This document shows positions 13,201-26,720 of a DNA stretch of 64,000 nt, piece by piece (position 1 is the first letter of the stretch; each line of letters begins with the position of its first letter). A model generated the notes under the pieces. The model was not told where the DNA came from, searched no databases, and saw nothing but the letters and a program-made list of their open reading frames with translations. The DNA is taken from contig JAZGTN010000191.1 in NCBI GenBank assembly GCA_037783415.1, forward strand, positions 1 to 64,000, given 5' to 3'. The stretch is from Leptasterias polaris. Taxonomy: Eukaryota > Echinodermata > Asteroidea > Forcipulatida > Asteriidae. Position numbers and translations under genes: made by a program.

Positions 13201-16200
13201 TGATAAATTTGGGCTTTAAAGTTGGTCCTATTTAGCTTGGGAATTGGAGGAGTGCCTCCCGAAAACTGGCGGCAAGTCGGTTTGGGAAAAAACACATTTT
13301 CGGGGGTGTTTTTTTTCTGGGGTAATTAGCAAAAATTCCAAACGGCTGACCTGCCAAAAATTGAAAAGAAATCTGAAGTTTAGTGGTCTGAAAATATATT
13401 TGATTGGTTTTCAAGAGGCTGAGAGACTTTTAACAATTTTTTGAGAATTTTTGAATATTTAGCATTTATCATTGTTTGCTATGGGAGTCTATTTAGAGGG
13501 GTGAAACCTATAGATACAAAATGGTGGCGCCCGCTACACCCGTGTACCCGTGTGCTTGTTGTTAATACGGTTATGTAGGCTTGAAACGACGACAGTAATG
13601 TGTTGTATGGGGGCACTTTTCGTCAGTTGTTGCTGTGTTTACATTGAAAACATCATTCCTTTGGCTGTATTAACAGATAGTATATAGTAATAATGTTGCT
13701 ATTTGTTCCTAAAATTACAAAAAACAGAATAATTCAACGTTCCAAAGAAAGGTTTGCTGGGTTTGGTTTTTAGTGTAAGACTATATCGACGAGTATGAGA
13801 CTATCACGGTAAGTCACATTCAAGAAACTCAAGAATCTTCAGTGGCTGGTTGATCAGGGGAAAAGTAGAGACAAACCATCAACAGACTATGTGAAGATGA
13901 CATAGGCGGTGGGTGGTTGATATGGCATCATGAACGTCAAGTTCCCGGGAACTGATTGCATGTGTGAAACCCTAGCCCTCGCAGCCAAAACCCTAGCCCT
14001 CAGCAAAAACCCACAGCCTACACCCAAACCCTAGCCATCGGCCAAAACCCTAGCCATCGGCACAAACCCTAGCCGTCGGCCCAAACCCTAGCATACACCC
14101 CAAACCCTATAGCCATCAGCCCAAAACCCTAGCTCTTAGTCTAAACCCTAGTTTACAGTCTTAACCTATTGTCCACAACTAACCGTATAGTATCTGGAAT
14201 GGAATTTTGCAACATGCCCCGCCCACCCCACGCCCACCCCTTTACCCCCCCCCCCCCTTAACAGCTAGGAAGATGAAACTTGGAAGAACAATAAATGTGG
14301 TAAAATGTGTTTGTTTGTTGGGAACTTTGTTATAAAGTTCACAATTTTAAACTCAATATGAATACATGGTTAGAAAAGTTGGAGGGAAAGCAAAAACGCC
14401 CCCCCCCCCCAACTCAAGGCCCCCTTCCAACCTGTTTCCCTTTTTACCGCTTCTCCACAATAATTAACTCCCTCTTGTCGATTAATTAAATAGTTTGTAA
14501 GGTTTTTAGAATCTTATTACGAAAAAGAGACATGTTAATAACTTTTTGAGGGAAGATTTGGACGTAACTTCCAAGTATTCCAGTATAATGTACACAGTGT
14601 GTCATGCAGGTTTTTCCTCTCGCATTGCTTAAAGTACATGTAAATGCTTCAACATGTTTGACCTTGTTGTAGACAAACGCAATAAAATATTCCAATTTTT
14701 TTTCCAGATTTCATATCAGTGACTTATTCTCAACATTTTAAGCATATTTTTTCCCCCCTAAAGAATAATTGACTGCCCTTATAGGGTGCACTACTCTAAA
14801 TCGACCAAAAATTCATGCGCCAAGCTACTTATCATAATTTGTAAACCCACAACTTATTTTTAATTATAACGTTTTGGGGGTCATGCAACTAATAGAGTGT
14901 GTAATTATAGAAACTTATCACAACCTGGGGGTTCTGGGTTTCACGTTTTGAGGAGATTTGATAAATTTGGGCTTTAAAGTTGGTCCTATTTAGCTTGGGA
15001 ATTGGAGGAGTGCCTCCCGAAAACTGGCGGCAAGTCGGTTTGGGAAAAAACACATTTTCGGGGGTGTTTTTTTTCTGGGGTAATTAGCAAAAATTCCAAA
15101 CGGCTGACCTGCCAAAAATTGAAAAGAAATCTGAAGTTTAGTGGTCTGAAAATATATTTGATTGGTTTTCAAGAGGCTGAGAGACTTTTAACAATTTTTT
15201 GAGAATTTTTGAATATTTAGCATTTATCATTGTTTGCTATGGGAGTCTATTTAGAGGGGTGAAACCTATAGATACAAAATGGTGGCGCCCGCTACACCCG
15301 TGTACCCGTGTGCTTGTTGTTAATACGGTTATGTAGGCTTGAAACGACGACAGTAATGTGTTGTATGGGGGCACTTTTCGTCAGTTGTTGCTGTGTTTAC
15401 ATTGAAAACATCATTCCTTTGGCTGTATTAACAGATAGTATATAGTAATAATGTTGCTATTTGTTCCTAAAATTACAAAAAACAGAATAATTCAACGTTC
15501 CAAAGAAAGGTTTGCTGGGTTTGGTTTTTAGTGTAAGACTATATCGACGAGTATGAGACTATCACGGTAAGTCACATTCAAGAAACTCAAGAATCTTCAG
15601 TGGCTGGTTGATCAGGGGAAAAGTAGAGACAAACCATCAACAGACTATGTGAAGATGACATAGGCGGTGGGTGGTTGATATGGCATCATGAACGTCAAGT
15701 TCCCGGGAACTGATTGCATGTGTGAAACCCTAGCCCTCGCAGCCAAAACCCTAGCCCTCAGCAAAAACCCACAGCCTACACCCAAACCCTAGCCATCGGC
15801 CAAAACCCTAGCCATCGGCACAAACCCTAGCCGTCGGCCCAAACCCTAGCATACACCCCAAACCCTATAGCCATCAGCCCAAAACCCTAGCTCTTAGTCT
15901 AAACCCTAGTTTACAGTCTTAACCTATTGTCCACAACTAACCGTATAGTATCTGGAATGGAATTTTGCAACATGCCCCGCCCACCCCACGCCCACCCCTT
16001 TACCCCCCCCCCCCCCCCCCCCCTTAACAGCTAGGAAGATGAAACTTGGAAGAACAATAAATGTGGTAAAATGTGTTTGTTTGTTGGGAACTTTGTTATA
16101 AAGTTCACAATTTTAAACTCAATATGAATACATGGTTAGAAAAGTTGGAGGGAAAGCAAAAACGCCCCCCCCCCCCAACTCAAGGCCCCCTTCCAACCTG

Positions 16201-19200
16201 TTTCCCTTTTTACCGCTTCTCCACAATAATTAACTCCCTCTTGTCGATTAATTAAATAGTTTGTAAGGTTTTTAGAATCTTATTACGAAAAAGAGACATG
16301 TTAATAACTTTTTGAGGGAAGATTTGGACGTAACTTCCAAGTATTCCAGTATAATGTACACAGTGTGTCATGCAGGTTTTTCCTCTCGCATTGCTTAAAG
16401 TACATGTAAATGCTTCAACATGTTTGACCTTGTTGTAGACAAACGCAATAAAATATTCCAATTTTTTTTCCAGATTTCATATCAGTGACTTATTCTCAAC
16501 ATTTTAAGCATATTTTTTCCCCCATAAAGAATAATTGACTGCCCTTATAGGGTGCACTACTCTAAATCGACCAAAAATTCATGCGCCAAGCTACTTATCA
16601 TAATTTGTAAACCCACAACTTATTTTTAATTATAACGTTTTGGGGGTCATGCAACTAATAGAGTGTGTAATTATAGAAACTTATCACAACCTGGGGGTTC
16701 TGGGTTTCACGTTTTGAGGAGATTTGATAAATTTGGGCTTTAAAGTTGGTCCTATTTAGCTTGGGAATTGGAGGAGTGCCTCCCGAAAACTGGCGGCAAG
16801 TCGGTTTGGGAAAAAACACATTTTCGGGGGTGTTTTTTTTCTGGGGTAATTAGCAAAAATTCCAAACGGCTGACCTGCCAAAAATTGAAAAGAAATCTGA
16901 AGTTTAGTGGTCTGAAAATATATTTGATTGGTTTTCAAGAGGCTGAGAGACTTTTAACAATTTTTTGAGAATTTTTGAATATTTAGCATTTATCATTGTT
17001 TGCTATGGGAGTCTATTTAGAGGGGTGAAACCTATAGATACAAAATGGTGGCGCCCGCTACACCCGTGTACCCGTGTGCTTGTTGTTAATACGGTTATGT
17101 AGGCTTGAAACGACGACAGTAATGTGTTGTATGGGGGCACTTTTCGTCAGTTGTTGCTGTGTTTACATTGAAAACATCATTCCTTTGGCTGTATTAACAG
17201 ATAGTATATAGTAATAATGTTGCTATTTGTTCCTAAAATTACAAAAAACAGAATAATTCAACGTTCCAAAGAAAGGTTTGCTGGGTTTGGTTTTTAGTGT
17301 AAGACTATATCGACGAGTATGAGACTATCACGGTAAGTCACATTCAAGAAACTCAAGAATCTTCAGTGGCTGGTTGATCAGGGGAAAAGTAGAGACAAAC
17401 CATCAACAGACTATGTGAAGATGACATAGGCGGTGGGTGGTTGATATGGCATCATGAACGTCAAGTTCCCGGGAACTGATTGCATGTGTGAAACCCTAGC
17501 CCTCGCAGCCAAAACCCTAGCCCTCAGCAAAAACCCACAGCCTACACCCAAACCCTAGCCATCGGCCAAAACCCTAGCCATCGGCACAAACCCTAGCCGT
17601 CGGCCCAAACCCTAGCATACACCCCAAACCCTATAGCCATCAGCCCAAAACCCTAGCTCTTAGTCTAAACCCTAGTTTACAGTCTTAACCTATTGTCCAC
17701 AACTAACCGTATAGTATCTGGAATGGAATTTTGCAACATGCCCCGCCCACCCCACGCCCACCCCTTTACCCCCCCCCCCCCCTTAACAGCTAGGAAGATG
17801 AAACTTGGAAGAACAATAAATGTGGTAAAATGTGTTTGTTTGTTGGGAACTTTGTTATAAAGTTCACAATTTTAAACTCAATATGAATACATGGTTAGAA
17901 AAGTTGGAGGGAAAGCAAAAACGCCCCCCCCCCAACTCAAGGCCCCCTTCCAACCTGTTTCCCTTTTTACCGCTTCTCCACAATAATTAACTCCCTCTTG
18001 TCGATTAATTAAATAGTTTGTAAGGTTTTTAGAATCTTATTACGAAAAAGAGACATGTTAATAACTTTTTGAGGGAAGATTTGGACGTAACTTCCAAGTA
18101 TTCCAGTATAATGTACACAGTGTGTCATGCAGGTTTTTCCTCTCGCATTGCTTAAAGTACATGTAAATGCTTCAACATGTTTGACCTTGTTGTAGACAAA
18201 CGCAATAAAATATTCCAATTTTTTTTCCAGATTTCATATCAGTGACTTATTCTCAACATTTTAAGCATATTTTTTCCCCCATAAAGAATAATTGACTGCC
18301 CTTATAGGGTGCACTACTCTAAATCGACCAAAAATTCATGCGCCAAGCTACTTATCATAATTTGTAAACCCACAACTTATTTTTAATTATAACGTTTTGG
18401 GGGTCATGCAACTAATAGAGTGTGTAATTATAGAAACTTATCACAACCTGGGGGTTCTGGGTTTCACGTTTTGAGGAGATTTGATAAATTTGGGCTTTAA
18501 AGTTGGTCCTATTTAGCTTGGGAATTGGAGGAGTGCCTCCCGAAAACTGGCGGCAAGTCGGTTTGGGAAAAAACACATTTTCGGGGGTGTTTTTTTTCTG
18601 GGGTAATTAGCAAAAATTCCAAACGGCTGACCTGCCAAAAATTGAAAAGAAATCTGAAGTTTAGTGGTCTGAAAATATATTTGATTGGTTTTCAAGAGGC
18701 TGAGAGACTTTTAACAATTTTTTGAGAATTTTTGAATATTTAGCATTTATCATTGTTTGCTATGGGAGTCTATTTAGAGGGGTGAAACCTATAGATACAA
18801 AATGGTGGCGCCCGCTACACCCGTGTACCCGTGTGCTTGTTGTTAATACGGTTATGTAGGCTTGAAACGACGACAGTAATGTGTTGTATGGGGGCACTTT
18901 TCGTCAGTTGTTGCTGTGTTTACATTGAAAACATCATTCCTTTGGCTGTATTAACAGATAGTATATAGTAATAATGTTGCTATTTGTTCCTAAAATTACA
19001 AAAAACAGAATAATTCAACGTTCCAAAGAAAGGTTTGCTGGGTTTGGTTTTTAGTGTAAGACTATATCGACGAGTATGAGACTATCACGGTAAGTCACAT
19101 TCAAGAAACTCAAGAATCTTCAGTGGCTGGTTGATCAGGGGAAAAGTAGAGACAAACCATCAACAGACTATGTGAAGATGACATAGGCGGTGGGTGGTTG

Positions 19201-22200
19201 ATATGGCATCATGAACGTCAAGTTCCCGGGAACTGATTGCATGTGTGAAACCCTAGCCCTCGCAGCCAAAACCCTAGCCCTCAGCAAAAACCCACAGCCT
19301 ACACCCAAACCCTAGCCATCGGCCAAAACCCTAGCCATCGGCACAAACCCTAGCCGTCGGCCCAAACCCTAGCATACACCCCAAACCCTATAGCCATCAG
19401 CCCAAAACCCTAGCTCTTAGTCTAAACCCTAGTTTACAGTCTTAACCTATTGTCCACAACTAACCGTATAGTATCTGGAATGGAATTTTGCAACATGCCC
19501 CGCCCACCCCACGCCCACCCCTTTACCCCCCCCCCCCCCCCCCTTAACAGCTAGGAAGATGAAACTTGGAAGAACAATAAATGTGGTAAAATGTGTTTGT
19601 TTGTTGGGAACTTTGTTATAAAGTTCACAATTTTAAACTCAATATGAATACATGGTTAGAAAAGTTGGAGGGAAAGCAAAAACGCCCCCCCCCCCCCAAC
19701 TCAAGGCCCCCTTCCAACCTGTTTCCCTTTTTACCGCTTCTCCACAATAATTAACTCCCTCTTGTCGATTAATTAAATAGTTTGTAAGGTTTTTAGAATC
19801 TTATTACGAAAAAGAGACATGTTAATAACTTTTTGAGGGAAGATTTGGACGTAACTTCCAAGTATTCCAGTATAATGTACACAGTGTGTCATGCAGGTTT
19901 TTCCTCTCGCATTGCTTAAAGTACATGTAAATGCTTCAACATGTTTGACCTTGTTGTAGACAAACGCAATAAAATATTCCAATTTTTTTTCCAGATTTCA
20001 TATCAGTGACTTATTCTCAACATTTTAAGCATATTTTTTCCCCCATAAAGAATAATTGACTGCCCTTATAGGGTGCACTACTCTAAATCGACCAAAAATT
20101 CATGCGCCAAGCTACTTATCATAATTTGTAAACCCACAACTTATTTTTAATTATAACGTTTTGGGGGTCATGCAACTAATAGAGTGTGTAATTATAGAAA
20201 CTTATCACAACCTGGGGGTTCTGGGTTTCACGTTTTGAGGAGATTTGATAAATTTGGGCTTTAAAGTTGGTCCTATTTAGCTTGGGAATTGGAGGAGTGC
20301 CTCCCGAAAACTGGCGGCAAGTCGGTTTGGGAAAAAACACATTTTCGGGGGTGTTTTTTTTCTGGGGTAATTAGCAAAAATTCCAAACGGCTGACCTGCC
20401 AAAAATTGAAAAGAAATCTGAAGTTTAGTGGTCTGAAAATATATTTGATTGGTTTTCAAGAGGCTGAGAGACTTTTAACAATTTTTTGAGAATTTTTGAA
20501 TATTTAGCATTTATCATTGTTTGCTATGGGAGTCTATTTAGAGGGGTGAAACCTATAGATACAAAATGGTGGCGCCCGCTACACCCGTGTACCCGTGTGC
20601 TTGTTGTTAATACGGTTATGTAGGCTTGAAACGACGACAGTAATGTGTTGTATGGGGGCACTTTTCGTCAGTTGTTGCTGTGTTTACATTGAAAACATCA
20701 TTCCTTTGGCTGTATTAACAGATAGTATATAGTAATAATGTTGCTATTTGTTCCTAAAATTACAAAAAACAGAATAATTCAACGTTCCAAAGAAAGGTTT
20801 GCTGGGTTTGGTTTTTAGTGTAAGACTATATCGACGAGTATGAGACTATCACGGTAAGTCACATTCAAGAAACTCAAGAATCTTCAGTGGCTGGTTGATC
20901 AGGGGAAAAGTAGAGACAAACCATCAACAGACTATGTGAAGATGACATAGGCGGTGGGTGGTTGATATGGCATCATGAACGTCAAGTTCCCGGGAACTGA
21001 TTGCATGTGTGAAACCCTAGCCCTCGCAGCCAAAACCCTAGCCCTCAGCAAAAACCCACAGCCTACACCCAAACCCTAGCCATCGGCCAAAACCCTAGCC
21101 ATCGGCACAAACCCTAGCCGTCGGCCCAAACCCTAGCATACACCCCAAACCCTATAGCCATCAGCCCAAAACCCTAGCTCTTAGTCTAAACCCTAGTTTA
21201 CAGTCTTAACCTATTGTCCACAACTAACCGTATAGTATCTGGAATGGAATTTTGCAACATGCCCCGCCCACCCCACGCCCACCCCTTTACCCCCCCCCCC
21301 CCCCCCCTTAACAGCTAGGAAGATGAAACTTGGAAGAACAATAAATGTGGTAAAATGTGTTTGTTTGTTGGGAACTTTGTTATAAAGTTCACAATTTTAA
21401 ACTCAATATGAATACATGGTTAGAAAAGTTGGAGGGAAAGCAAAAACGCCCCCCCCCCCCAACTCAAGGCCCCCTTCCAACCTGTTTCCCTTTTTACCGC
21501 TTCTCCACAATAATTAACTCCCTCTTGTCGATTAATTAAATAGTTTGTAAGGTTTTTAGAATCTTATTACGAAAAAGAGACATGTTAATAACTTTTTGAG
21601 GGAAGATTTGGACGTAACTTCCAAGTATTCCAGTATAATGTACACAGTGTGTCATGCAGGTTTTTCCTCTCGCATTGCTTAAAGTACATGTAAATGCTTC
21701 AACATGTTTGACCTTGTTGTAGACAAACGCAATAAAATATTCCAATTTTTTTTCCAGATTTCATATCAGTGACTTATTCTCAACATTTTAAGCATATTTT
21801 TTCCCCCATAAAGAATAATTGACTGCCCTTATAGGGTGCACTACTCTAAATCGACCAAAAATTCATGCGCCAAGCTACTTATCATAATTTGTAAACCCAC
21901 AACTTATTTTTAATTATAACGTTTTGGGGGTCATGCAACTAATAGAGTGTGTAATTATAGAAACTTATCACAACCTGGGGGTTCTGGGTTTCACGTTTTG
22001 AGGAGATTTGATAAATTTGGGCTTTAAAGTTGGTCCTATTTAGCTTGGGAATTGGAGGAGTGCCTCCCGAAAACTGGCGGCAAGTCGGTTTGGGAAAAAA
22101 CACATTTTCGGGGGTGTTTTTTTTCTGGGGTAATTAGCAAAAATTCCAAACGGCTGACCTGCCAAAAATTGAAAAGAAATCTGAAGTTTAGTGGTCTGAA

Positions 22201-25200
22201 AATATATTTGATTGGTTTTCAAGAGGCTGAGAGACTTTTAACAATTTTTTGAGAATTTTTGAATATTTAGCATTTATCATTGTTTGCTATGGGAGTCTAT
22301 TTAGAGGGGTGAAACCTATAGATACAAAATGGTGGCGCCCGCTACACCCGTGTACCCGTGTGCTTGTTGTTAATACGGTTATGTAGGCTTGAAACGACGA
22401 CAGTAATGTGTTGTATGGGGGCACTTTTCGTCAGTTGTTGCTGTGTTTACATTGAAAACATCATTCCTTTGGCTGTATTAACAGATAGTATATAGTAATA
22501 ATGTTGCTATTTGTTCCTAAAATTACAAAAAACAGAATAATTCAACGTTCCAAAGAAAGGTTTGCTGGGTTTGGTTTTTAGTGTAAGACTATATCGACGA
22601 GTATGAGACTATCACGGTAAGTCACATTCAAGAAACTCAAGAATCTTCAGTGGCTGGTTGATCAGGGGAAAAGTAGAGACAAACCATCAACAGACTATGT
22701 GAAGATGACATAGGCGGTGGGTGGTTGATATGGCATCATGAACGTCAAGTTCCCGGGAACTGATTGCATGTGTGAAACCCTAGCCCTCGCAGCCAAAACC
22801 CTAGCCCTCAGCAAAAACCCACAGCCTACACCCAAACCCTAGCCATCGGCCAAAACCCTAGCCATCGGCACAAACCCTAGCCGTCGGCCCAAACCCTAGC
22901 ATACACCCCAAACCCTATAGCCATCAGCCCAAAACCCTAGCTCTTAGTCTAAACCCTAGTTTACAGTCTTAACCTATTGTCCACAACTAACCGTATAGTA
23001 TCTGGAATGGAATTTTGCAACATGCCCCGCCCACCCCACGCCCACCCCTTTACCCCCCCCCCCCCCTTAACAGCTAGGAAGATGAAACTTGGAAGAACAA
23101 TAAATGTGGTAAAATGTGTTTGTTTGTTGGGAACTTTGTTATAAAGTTCACAATTTTAAACTCAATATGAATACATGGTTAGAAAAGTTGGAGGGAAAGC
23201 AAAAACGCCCCCCCCCCCAACTCAAGGCCCCCTTCCAACCTGTTTCCCTTTTTACCGCTTCTCCACAATAATTAACTCCCTCTTGTCGATTAATTAAATA
23301 GTTTGTAAGGTTTTTAGAATCTTATTACGAAAAAGAGACATGTTAATAACTTTTTGAGGGAAGATTTGGACGTAACTTCCAAGTATTCCAGTATAATGTA
23401 CACAGTGTGTCATGCAGGTTTTTCCTCTCGCATTGCTTAAAGTACATGTAAATGCTTCAACATGTTTGACCTTGTTGTAGACAAACGCAATAAAATATTC
23501 CAATTTTTTTTCCAGATTTCATATCAGTGACTTATTCTCAACATTTTAAGCATATTTTTTCCCCCATAAAGAATAATTGACTGCCCTTATAGGGTGCACT
23601 ACTCTAAATCGACCAAAAATTCATGCGCCAAGCTACTTATCATAATTTGTAAACCCACAACTTATTTTTAATTATAACGTTTTGGGGGTCATGCAACTAA
23701 TAGAGTGTGTAATTATAGAAACTTATCACAACCTGGGGGTTCTGGGTTTCACGTTTTGAGGAGATTTGATAAATTTGGGCTTTAAAGTTGGTCCTATTTA
23801 GCTTGGGAATTGGAGGAGTGCCTCCCGAAAACTGGCGGCAAGTCGGTTTGGGAAAAAACACATTTTCGGGGGTGTTTTTTTTCTGGGGTAATTAGCAAAA
23901 ATTCCAAACGGCTGACCTGCCAAAAATTGAAAAGAAATCTGAAGTTTAGTGGTCTGAAAATATATTTGATTGGTTTTCAAGAGGCTGAGAGACTTTTAAC
24001 AATTTTTTGAGAATTTTTGAATATTTAGCATTTATCATTGTTTGCTATGGGAGTCTATTTAGAGGGGTGAAACCTATAGATACAAAATGGTGGCGCCCGC
24101 TACACCCGTGTACCCGTGTGCTTGTTGTTAATACGGTTATGTAGGCTTGAAACGACGACAGTAATGTGTTGTATGGGGGCACTTTTCGTCAGTTGTTGCT
24201 GTGTTTACATTGAAAACATCATTCCTTTGGCTGTATTAACAGATAGTATATAGTAATAATGTTGCTATTTGTTCCTAAAATTACAAAAAACAGAATAATT
24301 CAACGTTCCAAAGAAAGGTTTGCTGGGTTTGGTTTTTAGTGTAAGACTATATCGACGAGTATGAGACTATCACGGTAAGTCACATTCAAGAAACTCAAGA
24401 ATCTTCAGTGGCTGGTTGATCAGGGGAAAAGTAGAGACAAACCATCAACAGACTATGTGAAGATGACATAGGCGGTGGGTGGTTGATATGGCATCATGAA
24501 CGTCAAGTTCCCGGGAACTGATTGCATGTGTGAAACCCTAGCCCTCGCAGCCAAAACCCTAGCCCTCAGCAAAAACCCACAGCCTACACCCAAACCCTAG
24601 CCATCGGCCAAAACCCTAGCCATCGGCACAAACCCTAGCCGTCGGCCCAAACCCTAGCATACACCCCAAACCCTATAGCCATCAGCCCAAAACCCTAGCT
24701 CTTAGTCTAAACCCTAGTTTACAGTCTTAACCTATTGTCCACAACTAACCGTATAGTATCTGGAATGGAATTTTGCAACATGCCCCGCCCACCCCACGCC
24801 CACCCCTTTACCCCCCCCCCCCCTTAACAGCTAGGAAGATGAAACTTGGAAGAACAATAAATGTGGTAAAATGTGTTTGTTTGTTGGGAACTTTGTTATA
24901 AAGTTCACAATTTTAAACTCAATATGAATACATGGTTAGAAAAGTTGGAGGGAAAGCAAAAACGCCCCCCCCCCCCAACTCAAGGCCCCCTTCCAACCTG
25001 TTTCCCTTTTTACCGCTTCTCCACAATAATTAACTCCCTCTTGTCGATTAATTAAATAGTTTGTAAGGTTTTTAGAATCTTATTACGAAAAAGAGACATG
25101 TTAATAACTTTTTGAGGGAAGATTTGGACGTAACTTCCAAGTATTCCAGTATAATGTACACAGTGTGTCATGCAGGTTTTTCCTCTCGCATTGCTTAAAG

Positions 25201-25832
25201 TACATGTAAATGCTTCAACATGTTTGACCTTGTTGTAGACAAACGCAATAAAATATTCCAATTTTTTTTCCAGATTTCATATCAGTGACTTATTCTCAAC
25301 ATTTTAAGCATATTTTTTCCCCCATAAAGAATAATTGACTGCCCTTATAGGGTGCACTACTCTAAATCGACCAAAAATTCATGCGCCAAGCTACTTATCA
25401 TAATTTGTAAACCCACAACTTATTTTTAATTATAACGTTTTGGGGGTCATGCAACTAATAGAGTGTGTAATTATAGAAACTTATCACAACCTGGGGGTTC
25501 TGGGTTTCAAGTTTTGAGGAGATTTGATAAATTTGGGCTTTAAAGTTGGTCCTATTTAGCTTGGGAATTGGAGGAGTGCCTCCCGAAAACTGGCGGCAAG
25601 TCGGTTTGGGAAAAAACACATTTTCGGGGGTGTTTTTTTTCTGGGGTAATTAGCAAAAATTCCAAACGGCTGACCTGCCAAAAATTGAAAAGAAATCTGA
25701 AGTTTAGTGGTCTGAAAATATATTTGATTGGTTTTCAAGAGGCTGAGAGACTTTTAACAATTTTTTGAGAATTTTTGAATATTTAGCATTTATCATTGTT
25801 TGCTATGGGAGTCTATTTAGAGGGGTGAAACC

Positions 25833-26160
25833 CCATGCATGCGCGACTGCTAACTACTCTAGCGCCCTCAAGAGTCTGAAAACCAACACCAACTACACGC
25901 TCATTTGCGTTACAGTATTTTGTCCACACTGTATGCGGAGGGAAGACTTGTTCTCTAATAAAAATTAGTAGCGCATGAGGTCCTTGCTGTATAGGCCTAT
26001 ATCGAGTACGCCGGGGGCCTACTAGCAAAAGATGCTGTGTTTTTCGTGATCTCACACACATGATCTCATCTCATGACCCCGACGCGCTTGAACACGGCCT
26101 CATGCATGATTTTACTCTTCCCTGAAAATATATTGTGCTTTCTCAGCTTTGACAGATTTT
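25833..26160. other. Non-repetitive spacer between satellite and AACCAGTT element
   Basis: The satellite ends abruptly and is followed by about 330 bp of mixed sequence with CATGCATG strings. No coding frame, RNA gene or repeat is supported here. Confidence 0.5.
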
Positions 26161-26188
26161 AGGTGAACAAAACACTTCGGATTTTTTC

Positions 26189-26720
26189 CCAGTTGAAACC
26201 AGTTAAAAAGTCAACTGGTTTAAACTGTTTTAAACTGGAATTAACTGGTGTCCAACTGGTATACCTGTTGGATTCAACTGGTAGCTCAACTGGTTGCAAA
26301 AGAAACCTGTTGAAACCAGTTGAAGGAAGTAGTTGCCAACTGGTGATTATTGTGGTGTCAACAGAATGAGTTCAAACCAGTTGAAGGAACCAGTTACCAA
26401 CTGGTAATTATTTTTGTGTCAAAAGGAACCAGTTCAAACCAGTTGAAGGAACCAGTTACCAACTGGTAATTATTTTTGTGTCAAAATGAACCAGTTGAAG
26501 GAACCAGTTACCAACTGATGATTCTTGTTGTGCCAACAGGAACCAGTTACCAATTGGTTATTCTCATGAACAGGTACCAGTTGAAGGAAACAGTTATCAG
26601 TTAGAAATTCTTAACAGATGACCAGTTGAAGCTAGTTAACGGAACCAGTTACCACTAAACTGGTTTTTCTCAAGAACAGAGACCCTGTTGAAACCAGTTG
26701 AAGTAGGAACACCAGTTGGA
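26189..26720. repeat. AACCAGTT/AACTGGTT minisatellite, left block
   Basis: The 8-mer AACCAGTT and its reverse complement occur dozens of times. Part of the block forms a higher-order repeat of about 62 bp, seen near 26375-26520, in which GAACCAGTTACCAACTGGTAA recurs followed by TTATTTTTGTGTCAAAA. Unlike the right block, both orientations are interleaved, giving many short hairpins such as ACCAGTTACCAACTGGT. Confidence 0.85.

Larger units (their letters stand above)
1..25832. repeat. Tandem satellite array, unit about 1.76 kb
   Basis: The same block recurs head to tail about 14.7 times. One landmark recurs at 3925, 5681, 7450, 9209, 10965, 12728, 14486, 16252, 18009, 19773, 21536, 23294 and 25052, so the period is 1756-1769 bp (mean about 1760). 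Length differences come mostly from two poly-C tracts per unit. From unit 3 onward I see only isolated substitutions, for example TTTCAAG instead of TTTCACG near 25506 and a variant T/C run near 7710, 12985 and 14750. The array stops inside a unit at about 25832, where the sequence diverges right after GGGGTGAAACC. Short open frames of 60-69 codons recur only because the units are identical; none resembles a known protein. Confidence 0.97.

Noticed and set aside
3925..25768. Recurring open frames of 60-69 codons in every satellite unit
   Set aside because: Their repetition follows from unit identity. They overlap on both strands, match no family, and break in the indel-rich first units; nothing supports translation.
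1..25832. CRISPR-like or rRNA-type tandem array
   Set aside because: Unit length, absence of unique spacers, absence of rRNA or snRNA similarity and the animal context rule these out; it is a satellite.
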